Notes: generated from the letters alone by a model not told the origin. A stretch of DNA of 24,039 nucleotides from an uncultured Collinsella sp. (GCA_958415525.1 CATYZE010000032.1:1-24039); one strand, 5' to 3'; shown: positions 5,914 to 15,008, counted from the stretch's first letter. Translations and numbers: made by a program.

Positions 5914-7125
5914 TTACAAATTTTGAAGCAAGTCCAAAATTGTATCTGCGAGCTGGGGTTTTGTTAGCACCGGAAGTTCTTGCGTGCCCGTTGTGCTCAC
6001 AATCCAGGCCTTGTTGGTATCGGTTCCAAAGCCCGAATCGGCGCGCGAGACATCGTTGGCGATAATTACATCGCAACCCTTGCGGGCTAATTTGTGCTCG
6101 GCGTACTCGACAACGTTATCGGTCTCGGCCGCAAATCCGATCACGCATCGCTCGCCTTTCTGACGCGAGAGCTCGGCCAAAATATCGACCGTCTCGACCA
6201 GTTCGATGCGATCGAGGCGTTCGTTGGCCTTTTTGAGTTTATGGTCCGCAGGGGTGGCGGGGGTATAGTCGGCGACGGCGGCCGCGCAAATGGCCGCATC
6301 GGCCGTCTGGAAGGCGCTCAGCGCCGCCTGCAGCATTTCTGCGGCGGTCTGCACGCTTACGCACGCCACGCCGCGGGGAACGTCGAGCGATGTCGGTCCC
6401 AGTACGAGTGTGACGGCGGCGCCGCGGCGAGCAGCCTCCCCCGCCAGGGCGATGCCCATCTTGCCCGACGAGCGGTTGCCGATAAAGCGCACCGGATCGA
6501 TCGGCTCATGCGTAGGCCCGGCGGTGATTACGATGCGCTTGCCCGCCAGATCCTGCGGGACGGGATTGAGCACCTCACAGATAGCCTCGACGATGTCCTC
6601 GGGCTCGCTCATGCGTCCCGTGTCCACGTCGCCGCATGCAAGGTAGCCGCTGCCCGGACCCACCACGTGGACGCCGCGGTCGCGCAGCGTGGCCATATTG
6701 GCCTGCGTCGCCGGCGCCTTCCACATGCCATTGTTCATGGCCGGCGCGATCACGATGGGTCGCGGCGTTGCCAGCAGCGTGGTGGAGATGAGGTCATCGG
6801 CGATGCCGTTGGCCATTTTGGCGATGATGTTGGCCGTCGCGGGCGCCACGACCACCAGATCGGGCTCCTGCGCCAGCGAAATGTGGTGGATGGGGTCGGA
6901 AGGATCGTCGAATAGCCCAACCGCGACCGGCTCGTTGGTGAGCGCGCGGAAGGTAAGCGGCCCCACAAACTCCGTGGCATGCTCGCTCATAACGACTTTG
7001 ACACGTGCGCCGCGCTTTTGCAGCAGGCGCACGATGTTACACGACTTATAGGCGGCGATCCCGCCGGTAATGCCCAGCAGGATCGTTTTTCCCTCAAGTT
7101 GCATTAAATTATTGGGCGCCGCCAT
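5914..7125 (-). CDS. coaBC: Bifunctional phosphopantothenoylcysteine decarboxylase/synthetase
   Basis: CoaBC joins cysteine to 4'-phosphopantothenate (CoaB, CTP-dependent) and decarboxylates the product (CoaC, FMN) in coenzyme A synthesis. The 403-residue length is normal. The N-terminal flavoprotein domain has GITGGIAAYK, the PAMNNGMW substrate motif (family P-x-M-N-x-x-M-W) and the active-site cysteine in GYLACGDVDTGRM. The C-terminal CoaB half has AGPTHEPIDPVR, RSSGKMG and the lysine motif DHKLKKA. ATG at 7125 has AAGGAAG upstream and follows the zinc-ribbon gene stop by 3 bases. It is the last protein gene of the long minus-strand run, before tRNA-Pro. Confidence 0.97.
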   Translation of the reverse strand: MAAPNNLMQLEGKTILLGITGGIAAYKSCNIVRLLQKRGARVKVVMSEHATEFVGPLTFRALTNEPVAVGLFDDPSDPIHHISLAQEPDLVVVAPATANIIAKMANGIADDLISTTLLATPRPIVIAPAMNNGMWKAPATQANMATLRDRGVHVVGPGSGYLACGDVDTGRMSEPEDIVEAICEVLNPVPQDLAGKRIVITAGPTHEPIDPVRFIGNRSSGKMGIALAGEAARRGAAVTLVLGPTSLDVPRGVACVSVQTAAEMLQAALSAFQTADAAICAAAVADYTPATPADHKLKKANERLDRIELVETVDILAELSRQKGERCVIGFAAETDNVVEYAEHKLARKGCDVIIANDVSRADSGFGTDTNKAWIVSTTGTQELPVLTKPQLADTILDLLQNL

Positions 7126-7128
7126 CGT

Positions 7129-7848
7129 TTAAGCTTCCTTGCTCGGGAGCACCAGCAGGCGGTGGCAATACGGGCAATGCGTGATCTCGCTGCCGTCGTG
7201 GTTCAGGTCGCTCATGGACGATGCCTGCAGCGCGGTGTGGCAGACCGTGGGAATGTTGCCCTGGATGGTCTCGACGGCCAAGCCGCGGAACTGCTTGAGC
7301 AGGCGCTCGTAGTCGGTGAGCACGTCGGCCGGCAGCGTGGCGGCAAGAGCAGTGCGCTCCTTAGTGGCGGCATCGATCTGAGCCTGGAGGTCTGCGGCCT
7401 TGGCACGAGCAGCCTTGGTATCGGCCTTCACGCCCTCCTCGAACTTGGCGATGATTGCCTGTGCACGGGTCTCGCGGTCGAGCGCCTCTTTGTGGGCGAC
7501 AACGACGTCCTTGCGGGTGTGCTCAATCTTGTCCAGACGCTTGGCCAGGGTGGCAAGCTCGTTCTCCAGGTCCTGAACCTCGCGGTAGTCGGAGCCGTCG
7601 ACGTGGCGTTTCTTGGCGGCCTCGATGGCGTTGTTGGTCTGAATCTCGGTGGTGTTGAGATCGTCGAGCTCAATGTCCAGGTCCTTGCGCTGGGCGTAGA
7701 GCTTGGTCATCTCGGACTTGAGCTTCACATAGGTCTTGCGCTTGGAAGCGAGCTCCTTGAGCTCCGGCATATTGGCAAGTTCGCTCTTGTTGCGGGCGAG
7801 CTCCAAATCGATCTGTTGCAGCTTGAGTAGCGTAGCGCCGGCGCTCAT
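7129..7848 (-). CDS. Zinc-ribbon coiled-coil protein (C4-type, Rv2229c-like)
   Basis: This protein of 239 residues has a long charged coiled coil (about 20-180) and a C-terminal zinc-ribbon-like end, the architecture of the C4-type zinc-ribbon family (Pfam zf-RING_7). ATG at 7848 is chosen because AAAGGAGAG lies 7-8 bases upstream; an upstream ATG at 7884 lacks this. It overlaps the Nif3-like gene by 4 bases (ATGA), showing translational coupling. The second metal pair is intact (HCPYCH), but the first, normally C-x2-C-H, reads IPTVCH with only one cysteine. Members are commonly next to Nif3-like genes, as here. The biochemical role is not firmly known; the coiled coil suggests binding of protein or nucleic acid. 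Confidence 0.85.
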   Translation of the reverse strand: MSAGATLLKLQQIDLELARNKSELANMPELKELASKRKTYVKLKSEMTKLYAQRKDLDIELDDLNTTEIQTNNAIEAAKKRHVDGSDYREVQDLENELATLAKRLDKIEHTRKDVVVAHKEALDRETRAQAIIAKFEEGVKADTKAARAKAADLQAQIDAATKERTALAATLPADVLTDYERLLKQFRGLAVETIQGNIPTVCHTALQASSMSDLNHDGSEITHCPYCHRLLVLPSKEA

Positions 7849-8654
7849 AAGTTCTCTCCTTTTGTCACAGTCCACCATTGGCAAGGGTTCAGTATTTTAA
7901 TCGTATGACGGGGGTCGACCCCGGCGTCACTCACAGAGTTCATCAAGATATCCACGAACGGCTCCTCGGAGCGATCGTGGCCGAGCAGAATTACGGGCAG
8001 TCCACGCAGGGTAAGGTCCTGCGCTACGTGGTAGCCAGCCTCTCCGGTCACAATAACATCTGCGCCTGCGGCGATGGCAAGCTCACCAAAATCGCCGAGG
8101 GAACCGCCCAGAATGGCTACGGTGTGGCACGGGTGATCGGCCTCGCCCCACACGCGCGGGTCGCTGCCAAACGCCGTGGCGGCGCGTGCGGCAAGGTCAC
8201 GCAGACTGCAGGGGTCGTGGAGGGTCGCAAGTGCGCCCAGGCCGGTGAGCTCAGGCTCGTCCACATGCTCCAACGAGCTCACGGGCTCAGTGCCCAGCAG
8301 CTCACTCAGGCGAACGCGCGCTTCGTGCGAGCGGTCCAGGTTGGTGTGAAGCGAGATGATGCTCACGCCGCAACGAGCTGCCTCGTACAGCGCGGCGCTG
8401 CACTGGGGACGCGCGGAATCGGCCGGACAAAAGACCTCGGGTGCCTTGATATAGATGGGATGGTGCGTCAGCAGCACGTTGGCGCCGGCCTCGAGAGCGC
8501 GGTGCACGTTGGCCTCGGTCGCGTCGAGTGCGCAGGCAACACCGGTGATCTTTGCAGCAGGATCTCCCACAGATAGCCCAACATGATCCCAGCCCTCGGC
8601 GTACGCCTTGGGGTAGCGCGCCAGCAGCGCACGTTCAAGCTCGGAGACAATCAT
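7845..8654 (-). CDS. Nif3-like dinuclear metal-centre protein
   Basis: This 269-residue protein belongs to the NIF3/YbgI/YqfO family, hexameric proteins with two metal ions and uncertain function (GTP cyclohydrolase I type 2 in some annotations). Visible metal-ligand motifs are LTHHPI near residue 62, the LHTNLD motif near 100 and the TGEAGYH segment near 205. It lacks the long central insert of YqfO, so it is the short type. ATG at 8654 overlaps the stop of the cysteine desulfurase gene by 4 bases, and its own stop overlaps the zinc-ribbon gene start by 4 bases, so all three are coupled. Confidence 0.9.
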   Translation of the reverse strand: MIVSELERALLARYPKAYAEGWDHVGLSVGDPAAKITGVACALDATEANVHRALEAGANVLLTHHPIYIKAPEVFCPADSARPQCSAALYEAARCGVSIISLHTNLDRSHEARVRLSELLGTEPVSSLEHVDEPELTGLGALATLHDPCSLRDLAARAATAFGSDPRVWGEADHPCHTVAILGGSLGDFGELAIAAGADVIVTGEAGYHVAQDLTLRGLPVILLGHDRSEEPFVDILMNSVSDAGVDPRHTIKILNPCQWWTVTKGENL

Positions 8655-9829
8655 GCGGCGCCTACGATCGTGAGCAGCGTCTGGGCAAAGTCGTCCAGAT
8701 CATCCGGATTCACGCGGTCATCAAACGAGATGCGCAGCGAGCCCAATGCCTGCTCGCGACCAATGCCCATGGCGCTGAGCACGTGGCTCGGGTCCATGTT
8801 GCCGCTCGAGCAAGCCGATCCGGCCGAAACCTCAAAGCCGGCGGCATCGAGCTTGATGATGAGCTCCTCGGAGTCCATGCCGTCGACGTAGATCGACACC
8901 ATGCCCGGCAGGCGATCGGCCTGTGCGTAGTCGCCCATGGTGGCATGAATACGCGGATGGGCCGTAAGCATGGCGTAGAGCTTGTCGGACAAGGTCTGCA
9001 GTTCCGCGCGCTCCCGGGCCACGTGGGGCGCCAGCGTACTGGCGGCAGCGGCAAAAGCCAGCTGCGTGCGCAGATCCTGCGTACCGGCGCGACGGCCGGC
9101 CTCCTGTCCACCGCCAAAGATGCGCGGACGCAGCGGCGTACGGTTCTTAAGGTAGAGAGCGCCGGAAGCCACAGGGCCGCCGATCTTGTGCGCGGCAACG
9201 GTCATGGCGTCGACGCCCAGCTCGGTGACATCGAGCGGAATATGCAAGTAGCCCTGAATGGCATCGGTATGAAACAAGGCGCCGACAGCATGTGCGGCGG
9301 CGGCCAGCTCGCGGATGGGCTGCACCACGCCGGTCTCGTTGTTGGCGACCATAATGCTCACGAGCGCCACGTCGTCGCCTAGCAGCTCGACAAGCGTGGC
9401 AGGCTCAATGTAGCCCGCGCGGCAGGGCTGCACCAGGTCGACCGTAAAGCCGGCGGCGCGCAGCAGCGGCAGGTTGTCCAGAATCGAATCGTGCTCGATG
9501 GCCGAAACGATGACGCGATCGCGCTTGCGATCGCGTTGACGAGCTCCCTCGGCAAGACCGAGCAGCGCCAGCTGGTTAGCCTCGGTGCCGCCGTTGGTAA
9601 GGATGATCTCGGACGGGCGAACGCGTACGCCAAAGCTGCGGGCGATCTCGCGACGGGCGACTTCCAGGCGTGCGGCGGCCTTGCGGCCGAGCGAGTGCAG
9701 CGAGTTGGGGTTGACGCCGGCAAGCTCGCTGTCGTCGTACTCGCGCTGCGCAAGGAGCGCCTCGGCGCGCATGGGCGTCGAGGCGGCATAGTCAAGATTC
9801 ACGGGTATGCGGTTTTGACCTGCGGTCAT
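8651..9829 (-). CDS. Cysteine desulfurase (NifS/IscS type, class V aminotransferase)
   Basis: This 392-residue PLP enzyme removes sulfur from cysteine for Fe-S clusters or tRNA thiolation. Motifs are the N-terminal LDYAASTPM, TNGGTEANQLAL, the conserved SAIEHDS, NNETGVVQP, HTDAIQ, the PLP lysine in AAHKIGGP and the catalytic cysteine in SAGSACSSGN. The short cysteine loop places it in the group I (IscS/NifS) class rather than SufS. There is no IscU, SufU or IscR gene beside it, so its sulfur acceptor is not evident. The start ATG lies 6 bases after the rpe stop, with only a weak GAGG about 13 bases upstream. Confidence 0.93.
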   Translation of the reverse strand: MTAGQNRIPVNLDYAASTPMRAEALLAQREYDDSELAGVNPNSLHSLGRKAAARLEVARREIARSFGVRVRPSEIILTNGGTEANQLALLGLAEGARQRDRKRDRVIVSAIEHDSILDNLPLLRAAGFTVDLVQPCRAGYIEPATLVELLGDDVALVSIMVANNETGVVQPIRELAAAAHAVGALFHTDAIQGYLHIPLDVTELGVDAMTVAAHKIGGPVASGALYLKNRTPLRPRIFGGGQEAGRRAGTQDLRTQLAFAAAASTLAPHVARERAELQTLSDKLYAMLTAHPRIHATMGDYAQADRLPGMVSIYVDGMDSEELIIKLDAAGFEVSAGSACSSGNMDPSHVLSAMGIGREQALGSLRISFDDRVNPDDLDDFAQTLLTIVGAA

Positions 9830-9835
9830 AAGGGT

Positions 9836-10507
9836 TTATGCCTCCTGTGCGGCCTCGTTGCCCAGCTTCTGCAGCAGCGCAACCTCGGCGGCGGGATCTT
9901 CGGACTTAAATACGGCGGAGCCGGCCACGAGCACGTTGGCGCCAGCCTTGACGACCTCGGCGATGTTCTTGGAAGAAATGCCGCCATCGACCTCGATCAG
10001 GGGCGACACGCCGTGGCGCTCGCACATGGCCTTGAGCTCGTGCAGTTTAGCGATGGTGCCCGGGATAAAGCTCTGTCCGCCAAAGCCGGGGTTCACGCTC
10101 ATCAGCAGCACCATATCGACGACGTCGATGATGCTCTCGAGCACGCACACGGGGGTGGCGGGGTTGAGCACCACGCCGGCCTTGACGCCGCGCTGCTGCA
10201 GATGGGTAAGCGTGCGGTGCAGGTGCGTGGAGGCCTCGTAATGCACGGTGATCATATCGGCGCCGGCGTCGGCATACCAATCGACCGTCTCGTCGGGGTT
10301 CGACACCATCAGGTGCGCGTCGACCGGCACATCGGTGGAGCGCTTGACGGCCTTGAGGATGTCGACGCCAAAGGTAAGATTGCCGGTAAAGTGACCGTCC
10401 ATAACGTCGAAGTGCACGTAGTCGGCACCGGCGATCTTGTCGAGTTCGCCCTTGAGGTTGGCCATGTCGGCTGAGAGGACGGACGGAGCGATTTTGATGG
10501 AACCCAT
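9836..10507 (-). CDS. rpe: Ribulose-phosphate 3-epimerase
   Basis: Rpe interconverts ribulose-5-phosphate and xylulose-5-phosphate in the pentose phosphate pathway. The 223-residue TIM barrel shows IAPSVLSADMANL at the start, metal-binding HFDVMDGHF, HLMVSNP, MSVNPGFGGQSF and EVDGGI, covering the metal-ligand (His, Asp) and phosphate-binding positions. ATG at 10507 has AAAGG about 8 bases upstream. It lies 18 bases after the gpsA stop. Length and motifs are standard. Confidence 0.97.
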   Translation of the reverse strand: MGSIKIAPSVLSADMANLKGELDKIAGADYVHFDVMDGHFTGNLTFGVDILKAVKRSTDVPVDAHLMVSNPDETVDWYADAGADMITVHYEASTHLHRTLTHLQQRGVKAGVVLNPATPVCVLESIIDVVDMVLLMSVNPGFGGQSFIPGTIAKLHELKAMCERHGVSPLIEVDGGISSKNIAEVVKAGANVLVAGSAVFKSEDPAAEVALLQKLGNEAAQEA

Positions 10508-10525
10508 GGTAGAAGCCTTTCTGCG

Positions 10526-11533
10526 CTAGTCAGTGAGTCCGTAGAACTCTTGGGAGGGGACGCGGTCGGTAAGAATCTCGAGCGCCCTATCCAAAGTAAC
10601 ACCGTTGTAGAGCGTTTGCTCCACGGCAAAGGTGAGCGGAATGTCTACGCCCAGTGAACGGGCGAGCTCGCTTACGCTGCGGGCCGCGACGGCACCCTCG
10701 ACCACCATATGCGTGCGCGTCTGGTACTCGTAGAGCGAAACGCCGTGGGCAAACTCGAAGCCAAAGGTGCGGTTGCGCGAATGCTCGGAGGTGCAGGTGG
10801 CGATAAGATCGCCCATGCCGGCGAGTCCCATGCAGGTCATGGCCTGGCCACCGCGGGCGTGCACCAGGCGGCTGATCTCGGCCAAGCCGCGCGTCATGAT
10901 GAGGGCGAGCGTGTTGTCGCCCGCGCCCGAGCCGGCGGAGATGCCGCACACGATGGCGATGACATTTTTCATGGCGCCGCAGACCTCGACACCAGTCATG
11001 TCCTGCGACAGGTAGATGCGGAAGGCCGTGGAAAGCAGCAGCTCCTTAAAGGTCTCCCCCACCTGCGTATCTTCACTAGCGATGACAGCGGCCGAAAGCC
11101 CACCGCGGCAGATTTCCTCGGCATGGTTGGGACCCGAAAGCGCCGCCACACGCCGCTCGTTGCCGATCTCGCTGGCGATGACCTCGCTCATGAGCAGGCC
11201 CGACTCGGGCTCGATGCCCTTGGTGAGGCACAGAACCGGCGTCTCGTCCGCGATGAACGGCGCCGCCTGGTGGCAGACGTCGCGCAGATGCGTCGAAGGC
11301 ACGGCAAAGATGATGGCCTCGACGCCGTCGAGCGCTTGTGCCAAGTCCGTCGTGGCGACAACGTTTTCCGGCAGCACGTAGTCCACCAGATAGCGCGGGT
11401 TGCGATGCTCGCCGTTAATGCCAGCGGCCGTCTGCTCGCTATGGGCCCACATGGTCACGCGCTCGGCTCGCGCGGCGGCAAGGCCAGCGACGGCAGTTCC
11501 CCAGGAGCCGGAGCCAATCAGCGCAACATTCAT
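10526..11533 (-). CDS. gpsA: NAD(P)-dependent glycerol-3-phosphate dehydrogenase
   Basis: GpsA reduces dihydroxyacetone phosphate to sn-glycerol-3-phosphate, the backbone for phospholipids. The 335-residue length is normal. The Rossmann motif GSGSWGTA is at about 7-14, followed by CLTKGIE, SGPNHAEE, the catalytic-lysine motif CGAMKNVIAI and the SRNRTFGFEF substrate motif. ATG at 11533 has AGGAGAG just upstream, 9 bases after plsY ends. Together with PlsY and PlsC in the same run it supplies the first three steps of phosphatidic acid synthesis. Confidence 0.97.
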   Translation of the reverse strand: MNVALIGSGSWGTAVAGLAAARAERVTMWAHSEQTAAGINGEHRNPRYLVDYVLPENVVATTDLAQALDGVEAIIFAVPSTHLRDVCHQAAPFIADETPVLCLTKGIEPESGLLMSEVIASEIGNERRVAALSGPNHAEEICRGGLSAAVIASEDTQVGETFKELLLSTAFRIYLSQDMTGVEVCGAMKNVIAIVCGISAGSGAGDNTLALIMTRGLAEISRLVHARGGQAMTCMGLAGMGDLIATCTSEHSRNRTFGFEFAHGVSLYEYQTRTHMVVEGAVAARSVSELARSLGVDIPLTFAVEQTLYNGVTLDRALEILTDRVPSQEFYGLTD

Positions 11534-11542
11534 GACTCTCTC

Positions 11543-12226
11543 CTACTTATCGTCGGGTTCGGTGACGCGCTTGGTAAACGAGAGCTTGGACTCCTTACCC
11601 GTCATGAGCTTTTTGATGTTCGCGCGATGGGCCCACACCACGGTGATGCCGATCATCGCCATGCAAAACTTGAGGCCCAGGCTGCTGTACGGAAAGACCG
11701 CGCAGGCAGCGATGGGAAGACCGATGGCGGCGGCAAGCGAGCCCACCGACACGTACTTGGTGATGGCGACGGCCACGATAAACATGCCAAGCAGCGAAAG
11801 ACCAATGGGCCAGTACCAGGCAAGAATCACGCCCAGGCCTACGGCGATACCCTTACCGCCGTGGAAGTTAAGGTAGGGAGAAAAGATGTGTCCCCACACG
11901 GCAGCCAGACAAATGACGCCGAGCATCCAATCGCCGGCGGCGCCGGGGGCCATGATGCTCACGGGGAAGCCATAGCCCACGCTTGCGATGAGCGGACGCG
12001 CGATAAGGACGCAGATGGCACCCTTAAGGCAGTCGAGCAGCAGCGTAAGCGCGGCCACCTTGGGGCCGGCCACGCGCAGGGCGTTGGTGGTGCCGATGTT
12101 GCCGGAGCCCGCCTTGCGAATGTCGGTGTGGTTAAACACGCGGCCCAGGATCAGGCCAAACGGAATCGCTCCGATAAAGAACGAGACCACGGCGCAGATG
12201 GCGGTCAGCAGGATCGGATTAAGCAT
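11543..12226 (-). CDS. plsY: Acyl-phosphate:glycerol-3-phosphate acyltransferase
   Basis: PlsY transfers the acyl group from acyl-phosphate to glycerol-3-phosphate at the membrane. This 227-residue protein has multiple hydrophobic helices and the PlsY motifs GSGNIGTTNALR (about 41-52), LDCLKG and FHGGKGIA. ATG at 12226 lies inside the end of der (8-base overlap), with AAGGAGC a few bases upstream, so translation is probably coupled to Der. A charged C-terminal tail follows the last helix. PlsX, which makes the acyl-phosphate, is not in the window. Confidence 0.96.
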   Translation of the reverse strand: MLNPILLTAICAVVSFFIGAIPFGLILGRVFNHTDIRKAGSGNIGTTNALRVAGPKVAALTLLLDCLKGAICVLIARPLIASVGYGFPVSIMAPGAAGDWMLGVICLAAVWGHIFSPYLNFHGGKGIAVGLGVILAWYWPIGLSLLGMFIVAVAITKYVSVGSLAAAIGLPIAACAVFPYSSLGLKFCMAMIGITVVWAHRANIKKLMTGKESKLSFTKRVTEPDDK

Positions 12227-13553
12227 CCTTTTGCTCCTTCTTCCTAAAGAAGAGTCGAATGGGCGTACCGGCGAAGTCGAAGGTCGAACGCATGCGGTTC
12301 TCCACGTAGCGCTGGTAGGTGTCGTTGACCAGGTCGCTGTGGTTGACGAAGAACGTGAACGTCGGCGGGTTGACGCCCGTCTGAGTCACGTAATGCATGC
12401 GCAGGCGGCGCTTGCCGTCCACCACGGTGTGGCCAAACTCGCGCAGGTCGGTGAGGAACGTGTTAAGGCGCGAGGTGGAGATCTTTTGCGAACGCGTCTT
12501 CTCGGCCGCGTCGACCATCGCCCAGATTTTCTCGACGCTGCGACCGGTCAGGGCCGAGATGCGCAGGTACTGGGCCCAGGGAGCCATGACGCCCAGACGG
12601 CGGTCGACGGTCTCCATGCAGGCCTCGCGCTTGCGGTCATCGTCGAGCAGATCCCACTTGTTGAGCAGCACGACGATGGCGCAGCCGCGCTCGATGGCCA
12701 AGCCCATGACCTTCTGGTCCTGCTCGGTTACGCCCACGGAGGCGTCGACGACGAGCAACGCCACGTCGGCGCGGTCGATGGCGCGCAGGCCGCGAACCAT
12801 GGAGTAGTACTCGATGTTCTCGTACACGGTGCTCTTCTTGCGAATGCCCGCGGTGTCGACCATACGGTAGTGCTTGCCGTCGCGCTCGACGACGGTATCG
12901 ATGGCGTCGCGCGTGGTGCCGGCGATGTTCGAGACGATGGAGCGGTCGGCACCCAGGATGCGGTTGAACAGCGAAGACTTACCGGCGTTGGGGCGGCCGA
13001 TGATGGCGACGTTCAGGGCGTCAGGGAACTCGTCGGCGACCTCGTCCTCTTCCTCCGGCAGCAGCGCCACGATGTCGTCGAGTAGGTCGCCCGTGCCATG
13101 ACCGTGCAGGGCCGAGAGCGGCGTGGGCTCACCGATGCCGAGCGAATAGAACTCCCAGATGTTGTCATTCTCGCGATCGGGGTTGTCGAGCTTGTTCACC
13201 AGCAGAAAGACTGGCTTGTCGCAGCGCTTGAGCATGCGGGCGACCGACTCGTCCTCCTCGGTGACGCCGGTGCGGCCGTCGACCACAAACAGGATGACGG
13301 CGGCTTCCTCGGCGGCGGCGAGTGCCTGGTCGCGGATGGACGTGGCAAAGACGTCGTCGCTCTTGAGCGGCTCGATACCGCCCGTGTCGACGATGGTGAA
13401 CTCACGGCCGTTCCAATCGGCCGTGTGGTATGAGCGATCGCGCGTGACGCCGCGGGACTCGTGGACGATGGCGTCCGAGGTCTGGGCCAGGCGGTTGACG
13501 AGCGTGGACTTGCCCACGTTAGGGCGTCCGACGACGGCGACGATAGGTTTCAT
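12219..13553 (-). CDS. der: Ribosome-associated GTPase Der (EngA)
   Basis: Der is a double GTPase needed for 50S subunit assembly. The protein has 444 residues. GTPase domain 1 has GRPNVGKS (9-16), DTGGI and NKLD (120-123). Domain 2 has GRPNAGKS (about 187-194), DTAGI and a later NKWD. A KH-like C-terminal domain ends in a basic tail (FRKKEQKDA). ATG 13553 is preceded by AAAGGAGAG; a longer frame from 13724 only adds residues overlapping the DUF512 gene. It lies 10 bases after the DUF512 protein stop. Confidence 0.97.
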   Translation of the reverse strand: MKPIVAVVGRPNVGKSTLVNRLAQTSDAIVHESRGVTRDRSYHTADWNGREFTIVDTGGIEPLKSDDVFATSIRDQALAAAEEAAVILFVVDGRTGVTEEDESVARMLKRCDKPVFLLVNKLDNPDRENDNIWEFYSLGIGEPTPLSALHGHGTGDLLDDIVALLPEEEDEVADEFPDALNVAIIGRPNAGKSSLFNRILGADRSIVSNIAGTTRDAIDTVVERDGKHYRMVDTAGIRKKSTVYENIEYYSMVRGLRAIDRADVALLVVDASVGVTEQDQKVMGLAIERGCAIVVLLNKWDLLDDDRKREACMETVDRRLGVMAPWAQYLRISALTGRSVEKIWAMVDAAEKTRSQKISTSRLNTFLTDLREFGHTVVDGKRRLRMHYVTQTGVNPPTFTFFVNHSDLVNDTYQRYVENRMRSTFDFAGTPIRLFFRKKEQKDA

Positions 13554-13563
13554 CTGCTCTCCT

Positions 13564-15006
13564 TTAATGGGTAGGGTCAGCGGAATTAGTAGAGTCGGCA
13601 GGCACAATGCCAAGGATGTGCTCCAGGGTATCGAGCAGCTCATGCGGCATGGTTGACACCACATGAACCTCGGCGCCGCGACTGGTAAGGCTTGCGAGTA
13701 AATCGTCACGATGATACTCGTCAAGCGTCATGCCGTCAGCGTTGAACATGAGCTTAGGCACAAAGAGCATAACCCCCGACAGGTCTTGCGGCAGCTGCTC
13801 CAGGATGTCGCTCGCGACGATGAGGCCGGTTACGTCCACGTTGCCGCCAAAGTAGCGGTTTTTGATGGCTGTGACGGTGCCGGCGAGGCCGTGCGGCGAT
13901 TCCACAAAGCGCGCGACCGTATCGCGCGCGCTGGCGCCTGAGAGGCACAGCAGACGCTGGCTGCGGGCGGCGATTGCCTCGCGAACGCGGGCAAGGCGCT
14001 CGGCATCGGCGGCAAGAACGCTGTCGGTCTCGTCCAGATACGAGCGAATCATGCCGATGCCGTCGTAGTACTGCGGGTAGCCGTCGTAGAAATCGGCCTC
14101 GGGCGGCTCGATGCCGGCGTCCAGGTAGAACTCGTCGCTCATCTGGAAGGTGTGGCGGCCAAAGCGCTCGTAGGCGCGATTCTGATAGGGCCGGATCATG
14201 GCAATGGTCTCGCGTGCCAGCTCGGGCTTGTCGCTATAGGACCAGCTAAAACGGTTCTGGTGCTTGGTGAAGCCGAGTGGCACGATACCCAGGCTCGTGA
14301 TCTGCTCGTGCTCCTCGCAATAGCGCAGGGTCTTTTCCAACTCCTCGCCGTCGTTCATGCCGGGGCACAATACAATCTGCGCGTGAATCTCGATGCCGGC
14401 GGCCATGATGGCCTCGAGTACGTCCATGCCGCGCTGGGCGTTACGGCCCATCATGCGGCGGCGAACGTCGGGGCTCACGGCGTGGACCGACACGTTCATC
14501 GGACTCATGTTGCGGTCGATGACGTTTTGCACGTCTTCGTCGGTGAGGTTTGTGAGCGTGACAAAGTTGCCCTGCAAAAAGCTCAGGCGGTAGTCGTCAT
14601 CTCGAATATAAAGCGTGGAACGACCGCCCTTGGGCAGCATCGTCATAAAGCAAAACACGCAGGCATTTACGCAGGTGCGCATGCCATCGAAGATGGGGCC
14701 ATCGAACTCCAAGCCCCAGTCTTCGCCAGGAAAGCGGTCGAGCTCCACCGGGGTGACGGTATTATCGCGCGGGTCGAAAACCTCCAGCTCGACGGCGTCG
14801 TCGTCTGCCTCCCAGAGCCACACGATCATGTCGGTGAGTCGCTCGCCATTGACCGTGAGCACGCGCATGCCCGGCTCGATACCCACATCCCATGCGGGCG
14901 ACTCGGGACGCACGTTCTTAACGAGCGCGCCTTCACCCGGCTCGGGGTCGCGGCTGCGCCCGTAATCGGCCACCTCGGCGGCGTATGCGGGTACGGTCTG
15001 GTCCAT
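13564..15006 (-). CDS. PDZ/radical-SAM DUF512 protein
   Basis: This protein of 480 residues has an N-terminal PDZ-like domain (VRPESPAWDVGIEPGM), a radical-SAM-like barrel with the cysteine motif CVNACVFCF (C-x3-C-x2-C) and a C-terminal DUF512 domain (VNVSVHAVSPDVR, then LGIVPLGFTKHQNRF further on). Such proteins sit next to der in many Gram-positive bacteria; the substrate is unknown. ATG 15006 lies 3 bases past the ispH stop. The only good ribosome-binding site, AAGGAG, is inside ispH 14 bases upstream, a long spacing; a TTG at 15018 lies only 2 bases from it, so the start is slightly uncertain. Confidence 0.9.
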   Translation of the reverse strand: MDQTVPAYAAEVADYGRSRDPEPGEGALVKNVRPESPAWDVGIEPGMRVLTVNGERLTDMIVWLWEADDDAVELEVFDPRDNTVTPVELDRFPGEDWGLEFDGPIFDGMRTCVNACVFCFMTMLPKGGRSTLYIRDDDYRLSFLQGNFVTLTNLTDEDVQNVIDRNMSPMNVSVHAVSPDVRRRMMGRNAQRGMDVLEAIMAAGIEIHAQIVLCPGMNDGEELEKTLRYCEEHEQITSLGIVPLGFTKHQNRFSWSYSDKPELARETIAMIRPYQNRAYERFGRHTFQMSDEFYLDAGIEPPEADFYDGYPQYYDGIGMIRSYLDETDSVLAADAERLARVREAIAARSQRLLCLSGASARDTVARFVESPHGLAGTVTAIKNRYFGGNVDVTGLIVASDILEQLPQDLSGVMLFVPKLMFNADGMTLDEYHRDDLLASLTSRGAEVHVVSTMPHELLDTLEHILGIVPADSTNSADPTH

Positions 15007-15008
15007 GG

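Noticed and set aside
10709..12247. 512-codon plus-strand open frame
   Set aside because: It lies antisense to gpsA and plsY, has low-complexity Arg/Gly/Ala/His composition and no recognisable domain; it is a by-product of GC-rich codon bias.
13554..13724. 57-codon N-terminal extension of Der
   Set aside because: It overlaps the DUF512 gene, has no family match, and ATG 13553 has a strong ribosome-binding site.
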